Assembly (NCBI RefSeq): GCF_900078705.1
Contig: NZ_FKIF01000006.1
Span: 62,001 to 126,000 of the forward strand
Reading direction: 5' to 3'
DNA: 64,000 nt
Source: Bordetella ansorpii
GTDB lineage: Bacteria; Pseudomonadota; Gammaproteobacteria; Burkholderiales; Burkholderiaceae_B
In this document: piece after piece, positions 33,199-42,188 of the stretch
How the letters are laid out: each line of letters starts with the position of its first letter
How positions within the stretch are numbered: position 1 is the stretch's first letter
Notes under the pieces: model-generated
What the model saw: the letters and a program-made list of their open reading frames with translations, nothing else
What the model was told of the DNA's origin: nothing
Databases searched by the model: none
Made by a program: the position numbers and the translations under genes

Positions 33199-35109
33199 CT
33201 AGGGAAGCGATTGCGCAGTTGGAAGCGCGGGGCGTAGATGTGGGAGCGTGTAGTAATGGTTCTTGTACGCCCACGTGGGCCAGAGCACATGACTCAGTGC
33301 TTCCTTGAACAATGAGTCCTCAACGCTCTGTGGGGTGTAAGAAGCAGGTGCAGCGTACTCGTACTGAGTGGGCGCCCGGTGTGGTTCTAGAACAAGGAGC
33401 TTGTCGCCCTTGAGATAGCCATAGTTCTCCCCATACTGCATCATCGCTCGGTTGCAGTCCGCCTTCGTGAGATCGCGCCCGATCATAGGGTGCTCGCAAA
33501 GAACCCCAATCAGAGAGAGTAGCGTCGTGGGTAAGTCGATCTGGCTAATGATGCGATCGTCTTGTCGTGGCTGAATGTCGGCTCCAAGGATAAGCGCTGG
33601 TATATGAAAATGCCTCAACGGAACAAGGTTTGCGCCGAATACGCGTGAGTCATGATCTGCCACCACGAGAAAGACGGTATCCTTCCAGTAGTCGGATGCT
33701 TTGGCTTTTTCAAAAAATTTCCCTAGCGCCCAATCAGCATAACGAACGGTATTTTCGATGGTCGCCGGGTCGTCGTTGACCTCGATCCGTCCTTGGGGAT
33801 ACTCCCAGGGAGAGTGATTGCTCACGGAAAACGCGAGACTGAATGTTGGCTGGCTGGGTGGATTGCTCAACAGCGCATCGAGCTTGTTGAACATGTCTTC
33901 GTCGGAGGCGCCCCATGTCCCGACGAAGGCGGGTTCGTCGAAAGTGGGCAAATCGTGCAGCTCGTCAAAGCCGTTGCCCAGGAAGAAACTCTTCATATTA
34001 TCGAAGTGGGCTTCTCCTCCATAGATGAATCGAGATCGGTAATCATGCTGCTTGAGTACCTGGGCGAGCGTGAAAAAATTTCGTTGAGCCCCTGATAGAC
34101 GCAAGGCGGCATCTGAAATGGTGGGCGGAAACCCTGAGACGAGGGCCTCAAGACCGCGAACCGATCGCGTACCCGTTGCGTAGGCACGCCTGAAGTTCCA
34201 GCTTTCGGTTGCCAGATCATCGATGCAGGGCGTCAACCCGCTCCCACCGAGGTTCTTCACATACTGAGCGCCTAGGCTCTCTTCGACGATCATCACCAGG
34301 TTCAACGGCTTTGTTCGCTTGCATGTGGGCTCTTGGATGTGGAGCGACGGAATATCGGCGTAGCACGGGATGATGCCCGCGCGCAGATTGACCTCCTCGC
34401 TGACTTGCTCATTGGCAAGCTTGCCGTACACGTCCGAGGCTGAACGTTCATTCTTCATGCTGTAAATAGCGTAGAGAACGCTGTAAAGCGAGTTGAGCGG
34501 CAACGTGTTGAGCATGCCGTCGCCGCAGTATGCCACGGTGGATGGGTTGATTGGCCGGTGGCCCAACGTACCGCGAATGGCCAGGAAGATAAGGGGCACA
34601 GCAATGAGCGTGTAGAAGATTCGTTGCCGCCATAGGAGCGGTGCATCGACTTGATCTTGGCCGAACAATAGGTAGCCCACCCACATCAGTAGCGCGATTG
34701 ACAAAAGTGCGCCGGAAATCGCTAGCCGATATCCTTTCCACAGCATGCTGAAAACCTCTTTGGGATGTTTGAGGTATTCCACATAGAGACGGTTGGGACG
34801 GGTATCGTATTCGAAAATGAATTGCGGGGTCGATGCTTCCAGTAGGACGAGTACAAACCATGCAATGAGAAGCCAGCTCACGGTGATCGTGCCGGCAAAT
34901 GGATAGTGGCCTAACCAGGGTCCAAGAATCAACGGAATTCCCGAAAGCATGGCAATCTGGGCCGCGTCTATGCGTAGGCCGCCCTTCAGCACCGGCCATA
35001 GGCCGCCGGCGGCTTGGATACGTTGCCACTGCCATGCGCAAAGCAGAAGGCGGCAAAGTGTCAGAAAGCAAAAGCTGGTAGCGATAAAAGCTAGGGTATG
35101 TCCACGCAT
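33199..35109 (-). CDS. Sulfatase-fold membrane phosphotransferase (LtaS/OpgB-like)
   Basis: A 636-residue protein with about five N-terminal membrane segments and a periplasmic alkaline-phosphatase/sulfatase domain. Metal site: LVMIVEESLGAQYVKN and catalytic Thr in YATGTRSVRGLEA, then VFLVVADHDSR and LRHFHIPALI. Relatives transfer phosphoglycerol or phosphoethanolamine from phospholipids to glycans or lipid A. It keeps the Sulfatase pattern of LtaS-like proteins more than that of EptA. Transcribed alone, with regulator box 2 upstream. Confidence 0.85.
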   Translation of the reverse strand: MRGHTLAFIATSFCFLTLCRLLLCAWQWQRIQAAGGLWPVLKGGLRIDAAQIAMLSGIPLILGPWLGHYPFAGTITVSWLLIAWFVLVLLEASTPQFIFEYDTRPNRLYVEYLKHPKEVFSMLWKGYRLAISGALLSIALLMWVGYLLFGQDQVDAPLLWRQRIFYTLIAVPLIFLAIRGTLGHRPINPSTVAYCGDGMLNTLPLNSLYSVLYAIYSMKNERSASDVYGKLANEQVSEEVNLRAGIIPCYADIPSLHIQEPTCKRTKPLNLVMIVEESLGAQYVKNLGGSGLTPCIDDLATESWNFRRAYATGTRSVRGLEALVSGFPPTISDAALRLSGAQRNFFTLAQVLKQHDYRSRFIYGGEAHFDNMKSFFLGNGFDELHDLPTFDEPAFVGTWGASDEDMFNKLDALLSNPPSQPTFSLAFSVSNHSPWEYPQGRIEVNDDPATIENTVRYADWALGKFFEKAKASDYWKDTVFLVVADHDSRVFGANLVPLRHFHIPALILGADIQPRQDDRIISQIDLPTTLLSLIGVLCEHPMIGRDLTKADCNRAMMQYGENYGYLKGDKLLVLEPHRAPTQYEYAAPASYTPQSVEDSLFKEALSHVLWPTWAYKNHYYTLPHLRPALPTAQSLP

Positions 35110-35240
35110 TTAGAGTTATCGGTCATGCAGTGCTAGCCAGCAAGGGCGCGGCAACAAATACGCCGTCTTTTGCACATCACATGCTAGATAGCGACCATGT
35201 TGAGGTTATGGTAAATCTACCGAAAAGAGTACAAGGAGCG

Positions 35241-35280
35241 ACAACAAGAATTCATCAAGAAAAAATCAAAATTTCATCAA
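35241..35280 (-). promoter_or_regulatory. 11-bp-periodic regulator box 2 (upstream of sulfatase-fold gene)
   Basis: AACAA (35243), ATCAA (35254), ATCAA (35265) and ATCAA (35276) recur with exact 11-bp spacing. The box begins 132 bp before the ATG at 35109. The rest of 35110-35489 is AT-richer DNA without a gene. Confidence 0.7.
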
Positions 35281-35489
35281 ATTGATCTTGTTGGCTGTGG
35301 AAGGCAGACTCTTGCATGAGCTATCAGGAGGTCTTTGTATGATGGTGCCAACCGAAGTTCCTAGGCTCGGAGATGACAGACGATGAAAGGCAGGCGGGGC
35401 GCCCCACAAAGTCCAATATGTGTAGGCAACTTCAGTGCATCCTTGAAGAGCGACCCGTCATACGCATGGACGGATTGGCAGCGTACTGT

Positions 35490-36773
35490 TCAGTTTCGGA
35501 CGCCCATGGCGCCGCCCTTCGGATTTAGGAGGATTCTCGTGCCATTGTTGTCGTTCTGCGTGATATCTAGTTGCCAGCCCAGCCTTTCGGTCATCAGCGT
35601 CACGATATAGAGCCCTAATCCTGTAAGTGTCGATCCGTCGGATACAATTTTTCTCTCACCCCGAAGAATAGCTTGCTGCTCGGCGGTGAGGCCAGAACCT
35701 TGGTCCTCAATTGCTATTGCGTTTTCCGATATCGTTACACGTATGTCGCTTTGGGTATGCTGGACGGCGTTCTGTATAAGATTTCGCAGCAACATACGCA
35801 CCATGATGGGATCCGTATTGATCGTCAATGGGGATTGTGCGTCGAGCGTCACACGCTCTCCTGCATGGTGACTGATCTTCAGATCCTCGATTACCTCCTG
35901 AGCAACGAGGTCTACGTCAAATACTTCTTGATTTTGATCGGCGGAAGCGCGGCGAGCAAGCTTAAGCAAGATACTAACGTTGTCCCGCATTTCGTCACAC
36001 GACCTGCGTACACGCCCGAGCGTGGCCTGGTCGTTAGGCGTTAGCTGATTGCGCTGCTCCAGAATATCGATGGCACCCGACATTACGGCGATTGGCGTGC
36101 GCAATTCATGGCTGGCCAAACTCAAGAGAGACTGTTCTCTTTGTACGTAGGATTCAAGTTCATCCAGGAACCGATTAAATGTCATCGCGATAGAATGCAA
36201 TTCGGCATCCGCATAGTCGGTTTCCATCCGAGGCATGTTAGCTCCAACTGGAATACGACTTATCCGCTCGGATAACAACCTCAACGGCCTAACAATGCGT
36301 CGGCTACTCAATACCGCAAGCAGCAAACTGAACGCGATAATGACCAGCGTCATAATGATCAAAGCTATTTCGAACAGCGCTTCCCGATCTTCAAAGTGCG
36401 TGATGTTCTTGGCAACATAAAGTAGACCCGTTTCAACTTTGCTCACTGTCACAAGATAGGTTTCAGCCCCAAGCTTGATCTCCGCTGAATAGTTGTCGGG
36501 CAATCCACGAAATACGGGCGGTAAGACTTTAGGGCGTGGCTTGCCCGAGGGGATGAACACCACCGCCAGGTTCGGTGTGTCCCATACCAGCACGTCCTCG
36601 CCCGTATTGTTCATGAGAATGAAGTCGCGCTCTTGAGCGAACTCCACGTCAAGCATCGTGTGTTCAAGATCTTCGTTGACGAGCAGCACGGTCATGACCA
36701 TGACGACCATGCTGACCACACTGACTGCCAGTATGGCGCGATAAACCCGACGGGAAATTGACTTATGTTGCAT
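35490..36773 (-). CDS. Two-component sensor histidine kinase
   Basis: A 427-residue inner-membrane kinase. Membrane segment 1 is at AILAVSVVSMVVMVMTVLLV, followed by a periplasmic sensor of about 100 residues and segment 2 at ALIIMTLVIIAFSLLLAVL. A HAMP linker, the phospho-acceptor His in LASHELRTPIAVMSG, an N box RNLIQNAVQHTQ and a G box LTGLGLYIVTLMTERLGW follow. It resembles PmrB/QseC-type kinases. The ATG overlaps the regulator stop as TGATG. Confidence 0.93.
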   Translation of the reverse strand: MQHKSISRRVYRAILAVSVVSMVVMVMTVLLVNEDLEHTMLDVEFAQERDFILMNNTGEDVLVWDTPNLAVVFIPSGKPRPKVLPPVFRGLPDNYSAEIKLGAETYLVTVSKVETGLLYVAKNITHFEDREALFEIALIIMTLVIIAFSLLLAVLSSRRIVRPLRLLSERISRIPVGANMPRMETDYADAELHSIAMTFNRFLDELESYVQREQSLLSLASHELRTPIAVMSGAIDILEQRNQLTPNDQATLGRVRRSCDEMRDNVSILLKLARRASADQNQEVFDVDLVAQEVIEDLKISHHAGERVTLDAQSPLTINTDPIMVRMLLRNLIQNAVQHTQSDIRVTISENAIAIEDQGSGLTAEQQAILRGERKIVSDGSTLTGLGLYIVTLMTERLGWQLDITQNDNNGTRILLNPKGGAMGVRN

Positions 36774-37480
36774 CAGCTATCTTGGTGTGGCGTAAGAAGT
36801 CTGTAACCACGTCCATGCATGGTCTTGATCATTGGATATTGAAATGTATCTTGCAGCAACTTGCGAAGGGAGTACACATGGGTGCGCAGAGTATTCATAT
36901 CGACTTCTCGCTCGCCCCACACCCGATCTTGAAGCTCAGTGTACGAAAGAAAATTGGGGTACGCCCTGATTAGCTCCTCGAAAATGCGTGCTGCTATGCC
37001 TGATAGTTCGAGCTGTTCTCCATTGTCGGTGCGTACCATAAACGTGCCGGGATTAAAGTGGATTCCCGGGATGCCGATTTCCGGGGTTCTGGAAAATCCA
37101 GCTTTGCGTCGATATAGTGCGTCTACTCTTAATTGCAATTCACGTAGATTAAATGGCTTGACAACGTAATCGTCCGCACCAACGGTAAAGCCCTCCTCCT
37201 TGTCTTGCAATTGATCTTTCGATGTCATGATAATGACTGGAGTCGAGCAATGAATGTCACTCCGAATACGGCGGCACACTTCAAATCCAGACAGCCCCGG
37301 CAGCATGACATCCAGAATAATGACATCGTATTCGTTGGTGGCGATCAGATGAATGGCCGTCAGGCCGTCGGAGGCGAAATCTAATACATATCGGCTATTA
37401 TCGAAGAACTCTAGCAGGTTGGTGGCCAGACCCGCGTGATCCTCGACGATTAGCATCCGTATTGAGTGCTCTAGAGACAT
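36773..37480 (-). CDS. OmpR-family response regulator
   Basis: A 235-residue regulator. The receiver domain has the acidic pocket in MLIVEDHAG, phosphorylated Asp in VIILDVMLPGLSGF, and Lys in YVVKPFNLREL. The C-terminal winged helix shows LRTHVYSLRKLLQD and MIKTMHGRGYRLL. It probably binds the four-repeat boxes at the three promoters of this block, since their 11-bp spacing suits OmpR-family dimers. It lies between dedA (44 bp upstream) and the kinase. Confidence 0.94.
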   Translation of the reverse strand: MSLEHSIRMLIVEDHAGLATNLLEFFDNSRYVLDFASDGLTAIHLIATNEYDVIILDVMLPGLSGFEVCRRIRSDIHCSTPVIIMTSKDQLQDKEEGFTVGADDYVVKPFNLRELQLRVDALYRRKAGFSRTPEIGIPGIHFNPGTFMVRTDNGEQLELSGIAARIFEELIRAYPNFLSYTELQDRVWGEREVDMNTLRTHVYSLRKLLQDTFQYPMIKTMHGRGYRLLTPHQDS

Positions 37481-37524
37481 GTCGGTTATCTAGTATGATT
37501 TTCTGTTGAGTGTGTAGCCGTTGT

Positions 37525-38178
37525 TCATGCGTTTCCTTTTCTTTCTTTCGCCCCTATGGAACGTCTCATTTTACTGATAACGCCTGGCAGAAAAGACAGC
37601 AGCACGATACCTAGCAAGATCGTGTTGAGGTGATCGCTCACAATGGGAAGGGTTCCCAGTGCGTAACCCGCGCCAACAAGCGAGACGACCCAAAAGAGAG
37701 CTCCAATGATGTTGTATTTCAGGAAAATCCCATAGTCCATCTTTCCAAACGCTGCGATGAAAGGTGCTATCGTGCGAACAATGGGAACGAAGCGAGCAAG
37801 CACGATAGTCTTGCGACCATGCCGCTCAAAAAACAGATTCGTCCGTTCGACATACTCGGGCTTCAGTAAGCGCAACCGGGCTGTATCGACCGTACGTTTG
37901 CGAACCGTACTACCCACGGCGTAGTTCACGGTGTCGCCTGCGATGGCGGCCACAGCCAGAAATGGAACCAGAATAGGAAGATCCAAAGCTTGTTGCGCCG
38001 CTAATGCGCCGGCTACGAATAGTAGAGAGTCTCCCGGAAGGAACGGCATCACGACGATGCCGGTCTCGATGAAAATCACGGCAAACAACGCCAAGTAGAC
38101 AAAGGTTCCATGATTCGCGGCCAATGCGCCAAGGTGTGTATCGAGATGAAGGAACCAGTCAAGTATCAAGCTCAACAT
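37525..38178 (-). CDS. DedA-family membrane protein
   Basis: A 217-residue protein with about five hydrophobic segments. It has the DedA motifs FIETGIVVMPFLPGDSLLF and VLARFVPIVRTIAPFIAAFG and the re-entrant pattern NIIGALFWV. DedA proteins flip undecaprenyl phosphate or phospholipids and are needed for some polymyxin-resistance modifications. It is probably in one unit with the upstream glycosyltransferase and downstream regulators. Confidence 0.92.
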   Translation of the reverse strand: MLSLILDWFLHLDTHLGALAANHGTFVYLALFAVIFIETGIVVMPFLPGDSLLFVAGALAAQQALDLPILVPFLAVAAIAGDTVNYAVGSTVRKRTVDTARLRLLKPEYVERTNLFFERHGRKTIVLARFVPIVRTIAPFIAAFGKMDYGIFLKYNIIGALFWVVSLVGAGYALGTLPIVSDHLNTILLGIVLLSFLPGVISKMRRSIGAKERKGNA

Positions 38179-38284
38179 AGATAATCTTATCGTTAAAGTA
38201 TTGTGGTTGGAGGGCTGTTGCGTCAGAAAGCGACCCTACGGTTTTGTTCCAAGTGTCGAAGACGGAGTCTTCTTCTCGCAGCGA

Positions 38285-39484
38285 CTATAACGACGAGGGC
38301 CTATGAAAACGCATAACTTCCTTGACCAAGTATTGAGGACGTTTAGGATGAAAACGCGCACGGCTGATGGATTTTCCTAGACCACCAACTAAAAAAAACA
38401 CTACGCTCCAGAATAGAACTTGATTGGACATTGCTACTGGTTTGACCTCCGGAAGAGAACCTAGCGCTGTTGCTTTTATAATGTTGTAGCAAACATAGAG
38501 CAGACTGGTTAGCGTGCCTAACAGTCCGAGGGACATCATGACCCGCAGCATCGCATCGAGATAGTTGCTGGTGCCATCTGGGTAGAATCCTAGAAACGTC
38601 GGGAGACACCATTTGGAGTAACCCGCGGCGCGTGGCAGCCTCTCATACTCGATGACGATTTGGCTCGCGCCTACCCAGTCGAACATTGCCTGCATATACC
38701 GCTTTCGATGGACCACGAGACTCAGGGCGTCCACAGCCTTTCGACTATAAAGCATGAAGTCGACGCGGCTTTCGGGCATCCCCACATCCCCGATCGCGTC
38801 CAGTATACGGTGAAGACTACGGCTCCCCAACCGTCCGAGTGTTGAGCTAGCGATCTTATGCTGGCGACGCATGTGCACCACATCGGCGCCCTCGCGCCAT
38901 GCCGTTAGCATTTCGGGGATACGTTCAGGGGGGTCTTGTAAGTCCGCATCCATGATGACGACCGCTTGGCCGCTTGCTTCGGCCAATCCGGCGGCTAGGG
39001 CCGCTTCTTTCCCAAAATGGCGAGTAAGGACAACCACGACAACGAACGGATCGTCACGTGCAATGTTCGACAGCTCATCAATGGTGTTATCGTTACTACC
39101 GTCGTCTACGAACACCAGCTCATAGCGAATCTCCAGTGGCATGATAACCGTTGTTAGTTGCCGGTATATTTGGACAATAACCTCAGATTCATTGCGCAGG
39201 GGGAGGACAATGGACAATTCCAGCTTGTCTTCGCTGGAGGATTCGGAATGATCGTTCGGGATCGTTTCCGCCAGTTCTGGCGTTTTTGTCGAGGTAAGGA
39301 TTGTTTCTTTGACGCTATGTACGAGAGGTCGCTGAACGACCGTTCTAGCGTTAGGCCCATACGAAAACCTTGAATATATATTCTTTGGATTTTCTTTGGA
39401 GTGGCACAGCCTTATCGGGATCGATTGTCCGTCAAGGCGTTGGCTTATGCCGACAGTAGCTTGAGAACGGTTTAAGGGTGACAT
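38285..39484 (-). CDS. ArnC/DPM1-like glycosyltransferase family 2, second
   Basis: A 399-residue GT2 enzyme with LSIVLPLRNESEVIVQIY, FVDDGSNDNTIDEL, VVIMDADLQDPPERIPEML and two C-terminal membrane segments. It is a diverged paralogue of the enzyme at 31514, sharing the catalytic blocks but with about 75 extra N-terminal residues of low complexity. The start was placed at the ATG at 39484; an upstream ATG would add 17. Regulator box 3 begins 44 bp upstream, the same distance as for gtrA. Confidence 0.87.
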   Translation of the reverse strand: MSPLNRSQATVGISQRLDGQSIPIRLCHSKENPKNIYSRFSYGPNARTVVQRPLVHSVKETILTSTKTPELAETIPNDHSESSSEDKLELSIVLPLRNESEVIVQIYRQLTTVIMPLEIRYELVFVDDGSNDNTIDELSNIARDDPFVVVVVLTRHFGKEAALAAGLAEASGQAVVIMDADLQDPPERIPEMLTAWREGADVVHMRRQHKIASSTLGRLGSRSLHRILDAIGDVGMPESRVDFMLYSRKAVDALSLVVHRKRYMQAMFDWVGASQIVIEYERLPRAAGYSKWCLPTFLGFYPDGTSNYLDAMLRVMMSLGLLGTLTSLLYVCYNIIKATALGSLPEVKPVAMSNQVLFWSVVFFLVGGLGKSISRARFHPKRPQYLVKEVMRFHRPSSL

Positions 39485-39527
39485 GTCTCGCCTGCGTTGT
39501 GTTCGTATACGGCAGGGTAGAACAGTT

Positions 39528-39568
39528 ACAAACAAGAAATTATCAACTATTTATCAATTTAATATCAA
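39528..39568 (-). promoter_or_regulatory. 11-bp-periodic regulator box 3
   Basis: AACAA (39531), ATCAA (39542), ATCAA (39553) and ATCAA (39564) with exact 11-bp spacing. It lies between the divergent glycosyltransferase (39484) and EamA gene (39691) and could serve both. Confidence 0.7.
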
Positions 39569-39690
39569 AATGTTGTAGCCACTCCGCTGGATTTGTACCT
39601 GCCCACATGAATTAACTCGCTAGCGGGCGCATAACCGCGCGGTGCTGTGTGTCTGCCCGTTCACCACGGGCCTTACAAGGTTTGGAAAAT

Positions 39691-40125
39691 ATGGCGACAT
39701 CTACCGGGTGGTTTTTTTGGGCACTTTTATCTGCCGTTTTTGCGGCACTAACCGCCATTTTTGCCAAGATTGGTATTCAAGACGTCGATTCGGATCTAGC
39801 CACATTGATCCGTACGGTGATAATTATCGTTGTACTGTCTTTGTTCGTGGTTTACACGGGTAAATGGGCCAATCCACTAGAGCTTTCGCCCAAGACCTGG
39901 CTATTTCTTGGATTGTCTGGCCTGGCGACAGGGGCGTCTTGGGTATGTTATTTTCGTGCCCTCAAAATAGGCGACGCCTCCAAGGTGGCGCCCGTTGATA
40001 AGCTTAGTCTAGTCCTGGTTGCCGTGTTTGCATTCACATTCTTGGGTGAGCGGCCGTCGCTACGTGAATGGTTCGGTATCGCTATGGTCGCCGGCGGTGT
40101 CCTTTTGCTTGCCTTCAAGCGCTAG
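39691..40125 (+). CDS. Single-domain EamA/DMT membrane protein
   Basis: A 144-residue protein with one EamA repeat: FFWALLSAVFAALTAIFAKI, four further hydrophobic segments and FLGERPSLREWFGIAMVAGG. Short EamA proteins of this size act as dimers; ArnE/ArnF, which flip undecaprenyl-phosphate aminoarabinose, are distant relatives. It is divergent from the rest of the block and ends just before the IS X remnant. Confidence 0.85.
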   Translation: MATSTGWFFWALLSAVFAALTAIFAKIGIQDVDSDLATLIRTVIIIVVLSLFVVYTGKWANPLELSPKTWLFLGLSGLATGASWVCYFRALKIGDASKVAPVDKLSLVLVAVFAFTFLGERPSLREWFGIAMVAGGVLLLAFKR

Positions 40126-40152
40126 CGCGTCGACGGGTAATCCCCCCATTTT

Positions 40153-40904
40153 TAGCGTTTGCCAGAAGTAGGAACGCTATGCGGCCATGGCGAGCCGCTG
40201 TTTCGGGGTAAATCCGCCCAGTGCCATGTTCGGGCGCTCGTGATTGTAGGACCACATCCACTGCGTGGCGACACGCTGAACGTGATCCAGATCGTCCCAA
40301 TGATATTGGGACAGCCATTCGTAGCGAACGGTCCGGTTGAATCGCTCGACGTAGGCGTTCTGCTGGGGTCGGCCCGGTTGAATATATTCGAGCTTGATGC
40401 CCCATGTGCCTGCCCACTGCACAATGGCCGCACTCAGGTACTCCGGACCGTTGTCGCAACGAATCGCCGAGGGTTTTCCTCGCCAGCCAATGATCTGCTT
40501 GAGCGTGCGAATCACACGTTCTGAAGGCAGCGAGAAGTCGACCTCGATGCCCAGCGCCTCGCGGTTAAAGTCGTCGATCACGTTCAGCACTCGGATGCTA
40601 CGTCCGTCGGCAAGTTGGTCGTGCATGAAGTCCATCGACCACACCTGGTTGACCTGGGACGGTACCGTCAACGACTCGGGCGCCTGCCGAACCAGCCGTT
40701 TGCGCGGTTTGATCCGCAAGTTCAATTCGAGCTCGCGGTAGATCCGGTACACACGCTTGTGGTTCCACCGGAAGCCGCGGACATTACGCAGGTACAGAAA
40801 GCACAACCCAAAGCCCCAGTTGCGGTGGTTGTCCGTCAGGCGAAGCAGCCAGTTTGCGATCTCCTCGTTCTCGGCGTCGATCTTGGCGACGTACCGATAT
40901 GAGC
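40153..40904 (-). mobile_element. Left half of IS X with truncated transposase orfB
   Basis: The minus-strand frame is open from the IS copy 2 boundary and reads [19 protein letters not shown] to a stop at 40177. It includes the DDE residues in [24 protein letters not shown] and [12 protein letters not shown]. The first residues of OrfB are missing. The outer end carries GCGTTTGCCAGAAGTAG, matching the outer end at 28600-28626. It is the complementary half of the fragment at 28389. Confidence 0.88.
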
Positions 40905-40961
40905 TTGCCCCCGAATGACGGAGTCCTTAGTTCCAGTTAAATTGGAAAGAAGGAGCAAGGA

Positions 40962-41297
40962 ATGTCAGATTCGAGAAGGCGTGCAAGGTACACGCAGGAA
41001 TTCAAAGAGGAAAGTGTCCGGCAGGTGCTGGCGGGGGCGTCTGTGGGCTCGGTGGCCAGCTCGCTGGGCATCCCAAAGGCCAGTTTAGGTAATTGGGTTC
41101 GCCAGCAACAACGCGGTGAGCTGGGTGTCGTCGCAACACCGACGACGGCTCCCGGTGCTGTGTCGGCCGAGCAAATGGAGATTGCCCGTTTACGGGCGGA
41201 GGTCGTGCAGCTGAGGATGGAGCGCGATATAGCAAAAAAAGCCGCGGCGTACTTTGCGCAGGACACGCTGCAAAGTACGCCTGGATTCAAGAAATGA
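40962..41297 (+). CDS. IS3-family transposase OrfA, copy 2
   Basis: A 111-residue helix-turn-helix and leucine-zipper protein identical to copy 1. A run of seven A followed by G at 41234-41241 is a likely -1 slippery site. The shifted frame stays open and reads AKYAWIQEMKGHW into OrfB. Confidence 0.93.
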   Translation: MSDSRRRARYTQEFKEESVRQVLAGASVGSVASSLGIPKASLGNWVRQQQRGELGVVATPTTAPGAVSAEQMEIARLRAEVVQLRMERDIAKKAAAYFAQDTLQSTPGFKK

Positions 41298-42154
41298 AGG
41301 GCCACTGGCCTGTCCGGGCGATTTGCCGGGTGCTGGGAGTCAGTGAGAGCGGCTACTACGGTTGGCAGCGCTGTTGCGGCGGACCGACGCGCAGGCGGCT
41401 GCCGGATGAGCGGGTGTTGGTTCACATCCGAGCCATCCACCGCGAGGTCAAGGGGGAATATGGTTGGCCACGAATCCATCAGGAGCTGCGTCGCCGAGGG
41501 CTGCGTGTAGGCAAGGAACGGGTGCGGCTGCTGATGCAAGCCCATGGCGTGCGTGGCAGGGTCAAACGCAAGTATGCTTCCACGACCGACAGCAAGCATG
41601 CGCTGCCGGTGGCCCCGAATCTGGTACAGCGGCAATTCAATCCTCCTGCACCAGATCAGATCTGGTGTGGTGACATCACGTATTTGCCGACAGAGCAGGG
41701 TTGGCTGTATCTGGCGACCGTGCTCGACTTGTTCAGTCGAAAGATCGTAGGATGGAGCATCAAGCCCCACATGCAGACCAGCCTGGTGAAGGATGCCCTG
41801 GAAATGGCGTACCTGCGCAGACTGCCGGCGCCTGGGCTGATATTCGATAGCGACAGAGGTAGTCAATATTGCAGCCATGAGTTCCAGCAAATATTGCGCA
41901 CCCGGCAGATACGTGCCTCAATGAGCAGGAAGGGGGATTGTTGGGATAACGCCCCGATAGAAAGCTTCTGGGCCCGCCTCAAGCTGGCGAGTTTGGAGGG
42001 GCGGAAATTCGCTTCCCACCGAGTCGCTACGGCTGCTGTGATGGACTGGATAACATTCTATAACCACCGACGACTGCATTCGGCATTGGGCTATACGAGT
42101 CCGATGGAATATGAAGAACGCTGGCATGCGAGCCAATATAAGGTCGCTGCCTGA
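41294..42154 (+). CDS. IS3-family transposase OrfB, copy 2
   Basis: A 286-residue DDE transposase identical to copy 1, with intact Asp, Asp and Glu motifs. Both copies could supply transposase. Confidence 0.93.
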   Translation: MKGHWPVRAICRVLGVSESGYYGWQRCCGGPTRRRLPDERVLVHIRAIHREVKGEYGWPRIHQELRRRGLRVGKERVRLLMQAHGVRGRVKRKYASTTDSKHALPVAPNLVQRQFNPPAPDQIWCGDITYLPTEQGWLYLATVLDLFSRKIVGWSIKPHMQTSLVKDALEMAYLRRLPAPGLIFDSDRGSQYCSHEFQQILRTRQIRASMSRKGDCWDNAPIESFWARLKLASLEGRKFASHRVATAAVMDWITFYNHRRLHSALGYTSPMEYEERWHASQYKVAA

Positions 42155-42188
42155 ACCCGAGGCTAAGGACTACGAGAAACGGGGGCAA

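Larger units (their letters stand above)
40905..42188 (+). mobile_element. IS3-family insertion sequence, copy 2
   Basis: It has the same 1284-bp length and encoded proteins as copy 1, in reverse orientation. Left flank AGC and right flank TAT do not match, so there is no target duplication. The left side abuts IS X; the right side truncates a LysR-type gene. Confidence 0.92.

Noticed and set aside
27105-42188. Simple composite transposon made by the two inverted IS copies
   Set aside because: Flanking trinucleotides do not match in any pairing expected for a single composite insertion, and the inner edges are halves of another IS.
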